From the NCBI GenBank assembly GCA_965237785.1, contig OZ250159.1, forward strand, positions 1,364,001 through 1,428,000: a stretch of 64,000 nt of DNA, read 5' to 3'. Numbering within the stretch: position 1 is the first letter of the stretch; the number at the start of each line of letters is the position of its first letter. Below are positions 50,520 to 59,945 of this stretch, one piece after another. Made by a program: the position numbers and the translations under genes. The notes below the pieces were generated by a model. It did not search any database and was not told where the DNA came from. It worked only from the letters and a program-made list of their open reading frames with translations. This DNA is from UBA6522 sp965237785. GTDB taxonomy: Bacteria > Pseudomonadota > Gammaproteobacteria > Steroidobacterales > Rariloculaceae.

Positions 50520-51623
50520 CTAAAGCACGGCCTTGGGATAGGCGCCAAGCACACGGAACAGGCTGGCGTGGGACTTGACCTGTTCAAGCGCATGGCGAAT
50601 GCCATCGTCTTCGGCGTGTCCCTCGATATCCACGAAGAATACGTAGTCCCACTTGCGCCGCCTGGACGGACGAGACTCGATTCGGGTCATGTTGATTCCG
50701 CCGCGCGCCAGGGGATCGAGCAGGGAGTGCAGAACGCCGGGTCCCTTGGTTCCGCTGGAGGATATCAAGAGCGACGTCTTGTCATCACCGCTCGAAGGAA
50801 ACAGCTTGCGGCCAATGACCAGAAAGCGCGTCGTATTGTCCGAATGATCCTCGATATTGGATATGACGAGATTGAGATCGTAGACCTCGGCGGCAACGTC
50901 ACCGGCAATCGCGGCCGTCCCTGCCTCGTCCCGGGCGCGGCGCGCGGCGGCTGCGTTGCTCGATACCGGGATCGTTTCCACGTCCGGTAGCGACTGCGCC
51001 AACCAGGCACGACACTGGGCCAGGGATTGCGGGTGCGAGCAAACGCGCTGGATTTCGCGAATATTCGTCATTCGGCCCATCAAGTGCTGGCGTATTCGCA
51101 ACTCCACTTCGCCGCAAATCATAAGCGGCGAACTGAGAAACATGTCCAGCGTATGGGTCACCGTGCCCTCGGTTGAGTTTTCCACAGGCACAACGCCGAA
51201 GTCGGCAACCCCGCCCTCGACTTCGTGAAATACCTCGGCGATCGTGGTGAGTGCCAATGCCCGTACCGAGTGGCCGAACTGCTTGAGGACCGCCGATTGT
51301 GTGAAGGTGCCTTCGGGGCCGAGAAAGGCGACTTTCAGCGGCTCCTCCTGGGCGAGACAGGCGGACATGATTTCCCGAAACACGCGCACCATTTCGTCGT
51401 CCCCGAGAGGACCCTTGTTTCGCTGCACCACGTCCCGCAGTACTCGGGCTTCCCGCTCCGGGCGGTAGAAATCCGACGATTTCAGGAACCCCTTGGCATC
51501 GCCGACCTCGCGCGCCACGGCTGCCCGTTCGGAGATCAAAGCCTGAATCCGGGCGTCGATCTCGTCGATCCGTTGCCGCAGCGCCGACAGCGCCACATCG
51601 CGTTCCGACGTTTGGTCATTCAT
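50520..51623 (-). CDS. pheA: Bifunctional chorismate mutase/prephenate dehydratase
   Basis: A 367-residue P-protein. The N-terminal 90 residues are an AroQ-type chorismate mutase (LRQRIDEIDARIQALISERA); the central part is prephenate dehydratase (VAFLGPEGTFTQSAV, VPVENSTEGTV, NTTRFLVIG); the C-terminal ACT domain (SLLISSSGTKGPGVLHSLLD, ESRPSRRRKWDY) binds phenylalanine for feedback control. It sits between serA and aroA. Confidence 0.95.
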   Translation of the reverse strand: MNDQTSERDVALSALRQRIDEIDARIQALISERAAVAREVGDAKGFLKSSDFYRPEREARVLRDVVQRNKGPLGDDEMVRVFREIMSACLAQEEPLKVAFLGPEGTFTQSAVLKQFGHSVRALALTTIAEVFHEVEGGVADFGVVPVENSTEGTVTHTLDMFLSSPLMICGEVELRIRQHLMGRMTNIREIQRVCSHPQSLAQCRAWLAQSLPDVETIPVSSNAAAARRARDEAGTAAIAGDVAAEVYDLNLVISNIEDHSDNTTRFLVIGRKLFPSSGDDKTSLLISSSGTKGPGVLHSLLDPLARGGINMTRIESRPSRRRKWDYVFFVDIEGHAEDDGIRHALEQVKSHASLFRVLGAYPKAVL

Positions 51624-51669
51624 TTCGCGAATCGGGCGTTAGGTTGATGAACAATGAGTCGGGCGAAAC

Positions 51670-52863
51670 CTAGCCACGCCTGGACTCGGGATCGACCAAC
51701 AGTCTCGCGCAAAGTATGCCATCGATAGCGGCAATTCGCTTCATCGTGGCCTCGGCGACCGGTTCGTCGACATCCACAAGCGTGTAGGCCAATTCACCCC
51801 GCGACACGTTGAGCAGATCGGCGATATTGATTTGCGCCTCCGCCAGCGCGGTCGAGATTTGCCCGACCATACTCGGGACGTTGGCGTTGGCGATGGCCAA
51901 CCGTTGGGGACGACGACGGCGTAGCAGCGCATCCGGAAAGTTGACCGAGTCGCGAATGTTGCCGTGCTCGAGAAACGCCTTGAGATTCTCTGCCACCATG
52001 ATGGCGCAATTTTCTTCGGCTTCCTTCGTCGATGCGCCGAGGTGAGGCAGGCACAGCACGCTCGGATGATCCTTGAGCGCGGTTGTCGGGAAATCGGTTA
52101 CGTAATAAGCGATTCGTCCGGAACGGATCAGGTCCAGTACCGCGTCGTCATCGACGACGCCCTGGCGGGAAAAATTCAACACGATCGCGCCCGGAGCAAG
52201 CAGTTCCAGCCGCGCGCGATTCACCAGCGCTCGGGTATGGCCGTTGAGCGGAACGTGCGGGGAAATCACGTCGGCGCGCTGAAAGATTTCGTCCAGATCG
52301 CTAGCCTGCTCCACGCCCGCGGAGAGTTGCCAGGCGCGCCGTACCGTGACTTTCGGATCGTAACCCACCACTCGCATGCCGAGCGCGAGCGCCGCATTCG
52401 CGACCTGCACACCGATGGCGCCGAGACCGATCACGCCCAGGGTACGGCTGGGCAATTCGAATCCGACGAACTGCTTCTTCCCGGCCTCCACGGCGGCTCC
52501 GATCGTCGCGTCGCCGCCCTGCAGGGCGCGTGCGTATTCCCGGGCATCGGGCAAATTGCGGGCGACCATGAGCAAGGCGCCGATCACGAGTTCCTTTACC
52601 GCGTTGGCATTGGCCCCGGGGGCATTGAACACCGGAATACCGCGCTGACTGAGCGCTTCCACGGGAATGTTATTGACCCCGGCACCGGCCCGGGCCACCG
52701 CGAGAAGCGATCCCGGAAGCTCCATGTCGTGCATCTTGTAAGAGCGGAGCATGATGGCATCGGGTGAGGATACGTCCGGGCCCGTTTCATAGCGCGGAGC
52801 GGCCAAGCGGCGCAGGCCTTCTTCGGCAAGCTTGTTGAACGTAAGTACGCGGAATCTGTCCAT
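51670..52863 (-). CDS. serA: D-3-phosphoglycerate dehydrogenase with ACT domain
   Basis: A 397-residue enzyme starting serine synthesis. GRTLGV-type dinucleotide binding is seen in RTLGVIGLGAIGVQVANAA; ISPHVPLNGHTRALV and CLPHLGASTKEAEENCA carry catalytic residues. The C-terminal ACT domain (VGQISTALAEAQINIADL) is the likely serine sensor. ATG 52863 was chosen since the frame upstream to 53079 shows no family similarity. It lies between pheA and serC; serA is not always in this block. Confidence 0.94.
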   Translation of the reverse strand: MDRFRVLTFNKLAEEGLRRLAAPRYETGPDVSSPDAIMLRSYKMHDMELPGSLLAVARAGAGVNNIPVEALSQRGIPVFNAPGANANAVKELVIGALLMVARNLPDAREYARALQGGDATIGAAVEAGKKQFVGFELPSRTLGVIGLGAIGVQVANAALALGMRVVGYDPKVTVRRAWQLSAGVEQASDLDEIFQRADVISPHVPLNGHTRALVNRARLELLAPGAIVLNFSRQGVVDDDAVLDLIRSGRIAYYVTDFPTTALKDHPSVLCLPHLGASTKEAEENCAIMVAENLKAFLEHGNIRDSVNFPDALLRRRRPQRLAIANANVPSMVGQISTALAEAQINIADLLNVSRGELAYTLVDVDEPVAEATMKRIAAIDGILCARLLVDPESRRG

Positions 52864-52877
52864 CAGTCGTCCCGTGC

Positions 52878-53960
52878 TTAACCGTGCCGCGCTTCGAACC
52901 CGGCCATGAATGCGATCAACGCATCCACGCCGGCTTCCGGCAGCGCGTTGTAGATACTGGCCCGCATCCCGCCGACCAATCGGTGCCCCTTGAGATTGGC
53001 GAGTCCCGCCTCGGCCGACTCGCTTAGAAAATCGCCGTCCAGCCGTGAATCCGCCAACGTAAAGGGAATATTCATCCACGACCGGCAGGAGGGATGTACT
53101 GGGTTAGCGTAGAAGTCCGAACGGTCGATGGCGGCGTAAAGCTTGCTCGCCTTGCGCCGGTTTTGCTCTGCCATGGCGGTCAGGCCGCCCTGGTCCTTGA
53201 CCCAGTCGAATACCAGCCCGGCCACGTACCAGGCGAACGTTGGCGGCGTATTCGACATGGAATCGCTGTCTGCCATCACCTGGTAATCGATCACGCTCGG
53301 CGTCTCCGGACGCGCCCGCCCGAGCAGGTCCTCACGCACGATGACGACCGTTATACCCGGAGGTCCGATATTTTTCTGCGCGCCTGCATAGATAACCCCA
53401 AAGCGGCTGATATCCACCGGGCGAGACAACAGCGTCGATGACATGTCGGCGACGAGCGGTGCGTCGGTCACGTCGGGAATTTCGTGGAACTCGACGCCGA
53501 CCACTGTTTCGTTGATCACCAGGTGAAGGTATGCGGCATCATTCGATAGCTGCCACGTGGCGGGAGCGGGAATGCTTGTAAAGTTACCGCCGCGTCCGTC
53601 GGCAGCCTCGTTTGCGTGCAAGTATCGCCCCGCCTCGCCCACCGCCTTCACCCCCCAATTCCCCGTGGTGACGTAGTCCGCGGTGTCGCCGGGCCCGGTG
53701 AGATTGAGCGGTACCGCGGCGAATTGCAGCGTGGCTCCGCCTTGCAGAAACAGAACCTTGTAGTTCTCGGGAATGTCGAGCAACTCGCGGAAGACCGCGG
53801 TGGACCGCGACGTGAGATCGACAAAATCCTTGCCGCGATGGCTGACCTCCATCACGGACATGCCTGTTTGCCGCCAGTTGAGCAACTCTTTCCTGGCCTG
53901 CTCGAGCACACGGGTCGGCAGCGTTGCCGGACCCGGGCTGAAGTTGAAGATTCGTTCCAT
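52878..53960 (-). CDS. serC: Phosphoserine aminotransferase
   Basis: A 360-residue PLP aminotransferase of serine and pyridoxal phosphate biosynthesis. FNFSPGPATLPTRVLEQA opens it, GGATLQFAAVPLNL and TGNWGVKAVGEA follow, and AGAQKNIGPPGI contains the PLP lysine. Sits between serA and gyrA as in many gammaproteobacteria. Confidence 0.96.
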   Translation of the reverse strand: MERIFNFSPGPATLPTRVLEQARKELLNWRQTGMSVMEVSHRGKDFVDLTSRSTAVFRELLDIPENYKVLFLQGGATLQFAAVPLNLTGPGDTADYVTTGNWGVKAVGEAGRYLHANEAADGRGGNFTSIPAPATWQLSNDAAYLHLVINETVVGVEFHEIPDVTDAPLVADMSSTLLSRPVDISRFGVIYAGAQKNIGPPGITVVIVREDLLGRARPETPSVIDYQVMADSDSMSNTPPTFAWYVAGLVFDWVKDQGGLTAMAEQNRRKASKLYAAIDRSDFYANPVHPSCRSWMNIPFTLADSRLDGDFLSESAEAGLANLKGHRLVGGMRASIYNALPEAGVDALIAFMAGFEARHG

Positions 53961-53988
53961 TGTCCGCACTTTCCCTGTGCAACCGCGG

Positions 53989-56550
53989 TCACTCCGCCGG
54001 CAGCGTTTCCGGCAGCGTTTCCGGCAGGTTTTCGATGCGTTCCATTCCGACCAGTCGGGTGCCGTCGTCCAGCCGAATCAGGCGCACGCCCTGTGCGTTG
54101 CGGCCGAGAACGGAGACTTCCGAGACGGTGGTGCGCACCAGCGTGCCGCTGGAACTGATGAGCATGATTTCGTCATCATCGCTAACCTGCAACGCGCCAA
54201 CCGCCGGGCCGTTTCGTTCTGTCGTCTGGATGGCAATGGTTCCCTGTCCGCCGCGACGGTGCACTGAGAAGGCCTCCACGGCCGTGCGCTTTCCATAACC
54301 GTTTTCCGTCGCCACGAGCAAAACGTCCTGATCCGGTATGCAGAGGGCGATCACTGCGTCATCGGCGCCGCCGAGTCTGAGCCCGCGAACGCCGGCGGCG
54401 GTGCGGCCCATTGGACGGACATCGGACTCCGTAAAACGAATCGCTTTGCCGGATCGGGAAAACAGCATGATGTCCTTGTGCCCGTCGGTAATTCCCGCGC
54501 CGATCAGGTGGTCGTCGTCACGCAACTCAACGGCGATAATGCCGCTGGCGCGAGGCCGTGAGAACGCTCTCAAGGGTGTTTTCTTGACGGTCCCGCGGCT
54601 GGTGGCAAAGAACACGTAGCGGTCGTCTTCGAACTCTCGTATCGGCAGGACCGCGTTGATGCGTTCATTTTTTTCCAGCGGCAACAGGTTGACCACAGGT
54701 CGCCCGCGGGCACCGGGCCCGGCCTGGGGAACCTGGTAAACCTTGAGCCAATAGACTTTGCCGCGGCTCGAAAAACACAACAAGGTGTCATGGGAATTGG
54801 CGACGAATAGCTGATCCACGAAATCGGCATCCTTTACGCGGGTCGCCGCGCGACCCCGCCCGCCTCGGTGCTGCGCCTGATACGTGGTTACCTTCTGGGC
54901 CTTGGCATAGCCGCCATGCGAGAGCGTTACGACCAATTCCTCGTCGGGAATCAGGTCTTCAATCGTCAGGGTCGAATAGTCCTCTACGATTTCCGTGCGC
55001 CGCGGGTCGGCGTACCGGTCCCGAACCTCGTTCAACTCCTCGCGAATGACGGCCTGTAACCGGTCGGGATTTGCCAATATCTCAGTTAATTCATTAATTT
55101 TATCTATTAACCCACCGTATTCTCTTGCTATTTTCTCCTGTTCCAAGGCGGTCAAACGATGCAGGCGCAAGTCCAGGATGGCCTGCGCCTGAACCCGGGA
55201 CAGTCGATAGCCGTCAGCTTCAAGACCGCATTTCTCCGTCAGATCGTCCGGGCGCGTGGCGTTGGCTCCCGCGCGCTCGAGGAGTTCAACAACCTGGCCC
55301 GGCGGCCAGACGCGCTCCATCAAGCCGGATCTTGCCGCAGCCGGCGACGACGACTCCCTGATCAACTCGATCACCTCGTCGATATTGGTTAGCGCGATCG
55401 TCTGCCCTTCGAGTATGTGGGCGCGTTCCCGGGCCTTGCGCAGCTGAAACAGCGTGCGCCGCGTGATGACTTCCCTGCGATGGCGAAGGAACGCCCCGAT
55501 GAGATCCTTCAGGCTCAACAGCCGTGGCTGGCCGTCCACCAATGCCACCATATTGATGCCGAATACACACTCGAGCTGGGTCTGCTTGAAAAGGTTGTTC
55601 AGCACCACCTCGGAAAGCTCTCCCCGGCCCAACTCGATAACCACGCGCATGCCGTCCTTGTCGGATTCATCGCGCAGTTCGGTGATGCCTTCGAGCCGCT
55701 TTTCGCGCACCAAGTCGGCGATTTTCTCGATCAGCCGGGCCTTGTTCACCTGGTAAGGCAGTTCGGTAACGACGATGGCTTCCCGGCCCCTGACATCGAG
55801 CGGCTCAGTGTGGGTGCGCGCGCGCATGTACACCTTGCCGCGACCCGTGGTATAGGCGTTGAAGACTCCTTGTACACCATAGACGAGAGCCGCCGTGGGA
55901 AAGTCCGGCCCCGGGACCCGTTCGATCAATGCAGCAATGCCCAACTCAGGGTTATCCAGCAGCGCCAGGCAGGCGTCGATGATTTCACCCAGATTGTGGG
56001 GCGGGATATTGGTCGCCATGCCAACGGCGATCCCCGACGATCCGTTGATCAACAATTGCGGGATGCGTGTCGGCAGAACGGTGGGTTCGTGCTCGCTTTC
56101 GTCGTAGTTGGCGGCGAAGTCCACGGTCTCCATTTCGATGTCCGCCAACATCTCGTGGGCGAGGCGGGCCATGCGAACTTCGGTATAGCGCATCGCCGCC
56201 GGCGCATCGCCATCGACGGAACCGAAATTACCCTGGCCATCCACCAGGATGTAGCGCATCGAGAATTCCTGCGCCATGCGTACGATCGTGTCGTATACGG
56301 CCGAATCGCCGTGGGGATGGTACTTACCGATGACATCGCCCACCAACCGCGCCGACTTCTTGTAGGGTCGGTTGTAGTCGTTGCCCAATTCGCGCATGGC
56401 GTAGAGCACGCGGCGGTGCACCGGCTTCAAGCCGTCTCGGGCGTCAGGCAACGCCCGACCGACGATTACGCTCATTGCGTAATCGAGATACGACTGCCGC
56501 ATCTCGTCTTCGAGATTGACAGGTAGTATTTCTCTAGCCGCCTGGGACAT
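53989..56550 (-). CDS. gyrA: DNA gyrase subunit A
   Basis: An 853-residue type II topoisomerase subunit. SYLDYAMSVIVGRALPDARD, the catalytic tyrosine region AMRYTEVRMA (Tyr near residue 122) and the C-terminal beta-pinwheel with QHRGGRGRAATRVKD (GyrA box-like) are present. The quinolone-resistance region GKYHPHGDSAVYDTIVR keeps Ser83 and Asp87, the susceptible-type residues in E. coli numbering. ATG 56550 starts at MSQAAREILPVN. The extreme 3' end carries a short in-frame LPET repeat. Confidence 0.97.
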   Translation of the reverse strand: MSQAAREILPVNLEDEMRQSYLDYAMSVIVGRALPDARDGLKPVHRRVLYAMRELGNDYNRPYKKSARLVGDVIGKYHPHGDSAVYDTIVRMAQEFSMRYILVDGQGNFGSVDGDAPAAMRYTEVRMARLAHEMLADIEMETVDFAANYDESEHEPTVLPTRIPQLLINGSSGIAVGMATNIPPHNLGEIIDACLALLDNPELGIAALIERVPGPDFPTAALVYGVQGVFNAYTTGRGKVYMRARTHTEPLDVRGREAIVVTELPYQVNKARLIEKIADLVREKRLEGITELRDESDKDGMRVVIELGRGELSEVVLNNLFKQTQLECVFGINMVALVDGQPRLLSLKDLIGAFLRHRREVITRRTLFQLRKARERAHILEGQTIALTNIDEVIELIRESSSPAAARSGLMERVWPPGQVVELLERAGANATRPDDLTEKCGLEADGYRLSRVQAQAILDLRLHRLTALEQEKIAREYGGLIDKINELTEILANPDRLQAVIREELNEVRDRYADPRRTEIVEDYSTLTIEDLIPDEELVVTLSHGGYAKAQKVTTYQAQHRGGRGRAATRVKDADFVDQLFVANSHDTLLCFSSRGKVYWLKVYQVPQAGPGARGRPVVNLLPLEKNERINAVLPIREFEDDRYVFFATSRGTVKKTPLRAFSRPRASGIIAVELRDDDHLIGAGITDGHKDIMLFSRSGKAIRFTESDVRPMGRTAAGVRGLRLGGADDAVIALCIPDQDVLLVATENGYGKRTAVEAFSVHRRGGQGTIAIQTTERNGPAVGALQVSDDDEIMLISSSGTLVRTTVSEVSVLGRNAQGVRLIRLDDGTRLVGMERIENLPETLPETLPAE

Positions 56551-56801
56551 CAGACTCACCGCACACCCACAGTCCCCACGGAAGACTCAGTTTCCGCGGA
56601 AGATCCACTCTTGACGGAGGCAAAACGATTCGCCGCAAGACCCTCGCGGCCCTGCGGTTTCGATAGCCGAAATGCACTTGAAGAAACCGTGTTCCAAGCG
56701 TTCGGATTGAAGGTCGAATTCTACCACAAACCGCTCCCCACGCAGACATCGTTATACTTCGCGTCTGCGCCTTTTGGCGGTTGGAATTTCCCTTTGCCGC
56801 G

Positions 56802-58118
56802 ATGCAACCGATCGACGCGTTGATCAGCCCGAATTGGACCATTCCCATGGAACCCGATGCCGTGGTCCACGAAGATCTTTGCCTGGCGATCGACAAAGGC
56901 AAGATCGTGGCGTTGCTCCCGCGGCGGCAGGCAATGCAACGCTTTGCCCCGCGTGTCGTGCACGAGCGACCGGATCACGTGTTGCTGCCTGGCCTGGTGA
57001 ACGCCCATACCCATGCGGCCATGACGCTCATGCGAGGCTACGCTGACGATCTACCGCTGGAAGAATGGTTGAAGGATCGCGTCTGGCCCGCGGAGATGCG
57101 CCTCGCGGGACCGGAATTCGTCACGGACGGGGTGCGGCTCGCCGTTGCCGAGATGCTTCGCGGCGGGATCACCTGTTTTGCGGACATGTACCTTTTTCCG
57201 CAGTGTACGGCTCGGGTTGCCGCGGAGGCTGGAATCCGGCTGGTCGTTGGAATGATCGCCCTGGAATTTCCGACGCCGTGGGCAGCGACCGCCGAGGAAT
57301 ACATCACCAAGGGCCTCGCGGTGCACGACAGCTATCGCACGCAGCCGCTGGTGAGCACAATGTTTGCACCCCACGCCCCCTATAGCGTTGGCGACGATAC
57401 CCTGAAGCGCATCCGCCAACTCGCCGACCAACTGGAAGTCCCGGTGCAAATGCACGTTCATGAGACGGCCGCGGAAGTCGCCGAGGCCGTGTCGGAGACC
57501 GGGCGGCGTCCCTTGCAGCGTCTCGGTGAACTCGGACTGCTGAATCCCGGACTGATGGCCGTTCACGCGACCCAGCTTACAGCGGAGGAAATCGCAGCGC
57601 TCGCTCGGGCCGGCTGCAGCGTCGTGCATTGCCCGCGGTCCAATCTGAAGCTGGTGAGCGGTGCCTGTCCAGTAGCCGAACTGTTGGCGGCGGATGTCAA
57701 CGTAGCGCTCGGGACCGATGGTGCCGCCAGCAACAATCGACTGGACTTGTGGACCGAAATGGACACCGCGGCGCTGTTCGGAAAATTCGTCGCCGGCGAC
57801 GCCGCCGCACTGCCCGCGCGGGTGATGCTGGAGATGGCTACCATCAACGGTGCGCGGGCACTTGGGCTGGAAGAGTCCATCGGCTCCCTCAGCCCAGGCA
57901 AGAGCGCCGACGTCATTTGCGTGCGGTTGAACGACACGGCTACACGTCCGGTACTCGATCCGCTCTCCCAATTGGTCTATGCGGCCGGACGCGAGCACGT
58001 CACCGATGTCTGGGTAGCCGGGGAACAACTCTTGAGAGATGGGATGTTGACGCGCATGGAAGCAGCTAACATATGCCGTTCAGCCGACCGGTGGGCGTCC
58101 AGGATCAACGAGCCATGA
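56802..58118 (+). CDS. mtaD: 5-methylthioadenosine/S-adenosylhomocysteine deaminase
   Basis: A 438-residue amidohydrolase. The metal ligands are present in LPGLVNAHTHAAMTLMRG (HxH), QMHVHE, VHATQL and GTDGAASNN. MtaD enzymes deaminate MTA or SAH to inosyl analogues for purine and methyl-cycle salvage; TRZ/ATZ-type deaminases are close relatives. It starts at the ATG at 56802; a TTG at 56781 is less likely. ubiG overlaps its end by 4 bases (ATGA). Pairing mtaD with ubiG is consistent with SAH disposal for methyltransferases. Confidence 0.9.
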   Translation: MQPIDALISPNWTIPMEPDAVVHEDLCLAIDKGKIVALLPRRQAMQRFAPRVVHERPDHVLLPGLVNAHTHAAMTLMRGYADDLPLEEWLKDRVWPAEMRLAGPEFVTDGVRLAVAEMLRGGITCFADMYLFPQCTARVAAEAGIRLVVGMIALEFPTPWAATAEEYITKGLAVHDSYRTQPLVSTMFAPHAPYSVGDDTLKRIRQLADQLEVPVQMHVHETAAEVAEAVSETGRRPLQRLGELGLLNPGLMAVHATQLTAEEIAALARAGCSVVHCPRSNLKLVSGACPVAELLAADVNVALGTDGAASNNRLDLWTEMDTAALFGKFVAGDAAALPARVMLEMATINGARALGLEESIGSLSPGKSADVICVRLNDTATRPVLDPLSQLVYAAGREHVTDVWVAGEQLLRDGMLTRMEAANICRSADRWASRINEP

Positions 58119-58828
58119 GCGACGCGACACCCAATGTCGACCCAGAGGAATTGTCCAGGTTCGAGTCCCTGGCCAGCCGTTGGTGGAATCCGGAGGGGCC
58201 CATGAAGGCCCTGCACCGGATCAACCCCATTCGTCTGGATTACATCGATCGACGTGCGCCTCTGGACGGCTCGCGCGTTCTCGACCTGGGTTGCGGCGGC
58301 GGGTTGTTGAGCGAGGGGATGGCTCGCCGCGGAGCGCGGGTGCTCGGTATCGATCTTGCCCGGGCGAGCCTCGACGCCGCCGCGGCGCACGCCAGGGAGA
58401 CCAATACGGAAGTCGAATACCGGTGCGTGGATGCCGAGCAGTTGGCCGCCGAACAACCCGAAGCATTCGACACCGTAACCTGCCTGGAAATGCTGGAGCA
58501 CGTCCCGGACCCCGCCCGTGTCGTATCAGCCTGCGCTCGCACCGTTCGGCCGGGCGGAACCGTGTTCTTCTCCACCATAAATCGCAATTTGAAAAGCTTC
58601 TTGATGGCCATCGTCGGCGCTGAGCACATCCTGGGAATGCTCCCCAGGGGTACGCACGAATACCGGAAGTTGATCCGCCCTTCGGAGCTGGCCGAATGGT
58701 GCCGAAGCGCAGACCTCGAGGTACTGGACATTACGGGATTGCACTTCAACCCCGTGACCCGAAGTTTTTGGCTCGGAGGCAACGTGGACGTCAATTTCTT
58801 CATTGAAGCCCGGCGCGGCGCACAATGA
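58115..58828 (+). CDS. ubiG: Ubiquinone biosynthesis O-methyltransferase
   Basis: A 237-residue SAM-dependent methyltransferase acting twice in ubiquinone synthesis. FESLASRWWNPEGPMKALHRIN is the diagnostic N-terminus, VLDLGCGGGLLSEGMA motif I, and MLEHVPDPARVV and FFSTINRNLKSFL follow. Overlaps mtaD and gph by 4 bases each, so the three are one translationally coupled operon. Confidence 0.96.
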   Translation: MSDATPNVDPEELSRFESLASRWWNPEGPMKALHRINPIRLDYIDRRAPLDGSRVLDLGCGGGLLSEGMARRGARVLGIDLARASLDAAAAHARETNTEVEYRCVDAEQLAAEQPEAFDTVTCLEMLEHVPDPARVVSACARTVRPGGTVFFSTINRNLKSFLMAIVGAEHILGMLPRGTHEYRKLIRPSELAEWCRSADLEVLDITGLHFNPVTRSFWLGGNVDVNFFIEARRGAQ

Positions 58829-59502
58829 TGGGAGTCGAAGCGATTCTCTTGGACCTGGACGGAACGCTGGTCGATACGGCGCCGGACCTGGTCGGGGTGC
58901 TGAATGCTCTGTTGAACGACCGCAACCTCCCGCCGGTGCCCTTCGCGATCGCGCGCAACGAGGTTTCAAACGGCGCGCTCGGGCTCATCCGGCTCGGATT
59001 TCCAAATCACGGTGAAGCCGATGGAGAGACCGGCGTGTGCAAGGAATTGCGCCAGGAGTTTCTCGAAATCTACACGCGAAGAGTATGCATAAATTCCCGA
59101 TTATTCATGGGGTTCGAATCTATTCTTGCTTTCTTGCACAATGCGTCGATTCCCTGGGGCATCGTAACCGACAAACCCCATTCAATGACGGTGCCCCTGC
59201 TCGAAGCGCTTGACCTGCCCCATCCGCCAGGCTGCGTGGTCAGCGGGGACAGACTTCCACAACGCAAGCCCCATCCGGCGCCGCTACGGCTGGGCGCGGA
59301 CGAGGTTGGTGTCACGGCAGAACACTGCGTTTATGTTGGCGATGCCCGCCGGGACATCGATGCGGGGCGCGCGGCGGGCATGGCCACGATTGCAGCCGCC
59401 TACGGCTATATCCGCCCCGGCGACGATCCCTCCGACTGGGGCGCTTGCGCTGTGATACGGCGTCCGGCAGACCTTCTTGAGGCACTGAACGGGCTCGCGT
59501 GA
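58825..59502 (+). CDS. gph: Phosphoglycolate phosphatase-like HAD hydrolase
   Basis: A 225-residue HAD-superfamily phosphatase. AILLDLDGTLVDTAPDLVGV contains motif I (DLDGT), TDKPH marks motif II, PQRKPHPAP the motif III lysine, and YVGDARRDIDAGRAAGM motif IV. In this position (after ubiG) gammaproteobacteria usually carry a phosphoglycolate phosphatase or the MupP phosphatase; the two cannot be told apart here. Overlaps ubiG by 4 bases; a second ATG directly follows the first. Confidence 0.87.
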   Translation: MMGVEAILLDLDGTLVDTAPDLVGVLNALLNDRNLPPVPFAIARNEVSNGALGLIRLGFPNHGEADGETGVCKELRQEFLEIYTRRVCINSRLFMGFESILAFLHNASIPWGIVTDKPHSMTVPLLEALDLPHPPGCVVSGDRLPQRKPHPAPLRLGADEVGVTAEHCVYVGDARRDIDAGRAAGMATIAAAYGYIRPGDDPSDWGACAVIRRPADLLEALNGLA

Positions 59503-59526
59503 AGGCCCGCCCGTACCGAACCTCCC

Positions 59527-59895
59527 ATGCAGTCACTTCGCAGCTACAAACCGCGCCGCGACCTGTTTGACAACCGGGTTGTTCTTGTGACCGGTGCAAC
59601 GCGGGGGATCGGCCGCGTCGTGGCGAGGGAACTGATCGAGCACGGCGCCACGGTGATTCTGCACGGACGCGACGGTGCTGCCCTGGAGGCGCTCTACCGG
59701 GAACTGCGCCGCCTCGGGCCGGAACCTGCCGTGGCGGAACTGGATTTCGCCCGCGCCCAGGGAGACGCCTACCAGCGCCTGACCGATCAGCTCGAATCGC
59801 GATACGGCCGATTGGATGGACTGCTGCACAACGCGGGAATACTTGGCGACCGCAGTCCCATCGAACATTTTGGGTCCGGACAGCCGGCACGTTGA
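59527..59895 (+). pseudogene. Truncated YciK-like short-chain dehydrogenase
   Basis: A 122-residue N-terminal half of a YciK-type short-chain dehydrogenase (normally about 240-250 residues). The Rossmann part is intact: VVLVTGATRGIGRVVAREL, LDFARAQGDAYQRLTDQL and RLDGLLHNAGILGDRSPIEH. After that the chain leaves the family sequence and stops; the catalytic Ser, Tyr-x-x-x-Lys and the C-terminal helices are missing, and the next 50 bases lead straight to the end of convergent rluB. It cannot have the normal activity. yciK is common downstream of gph in relatives, so this is an eroded resident gene. Confidence 0.75.
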
Positions 59896-59945
59896 CGGCA
59901 AGCGCATCTCCGCTCAAGCCTGATCGGCCACGACCAAATTACAAC

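Noticed and set aside
54001..54036. Tandem GGCAGCGTTTCC repeats at the gyrA end
   Set aside because: They encode an in-frame LPET repeat in the variable C-terminal tail of GyrA, not a regulatory or mobile repeat.
55417..56526. 369-codon plus-strand frame opposite gyrA
   Set aside because: Shadow of gyrA, which has unmistakable motifs throughout.
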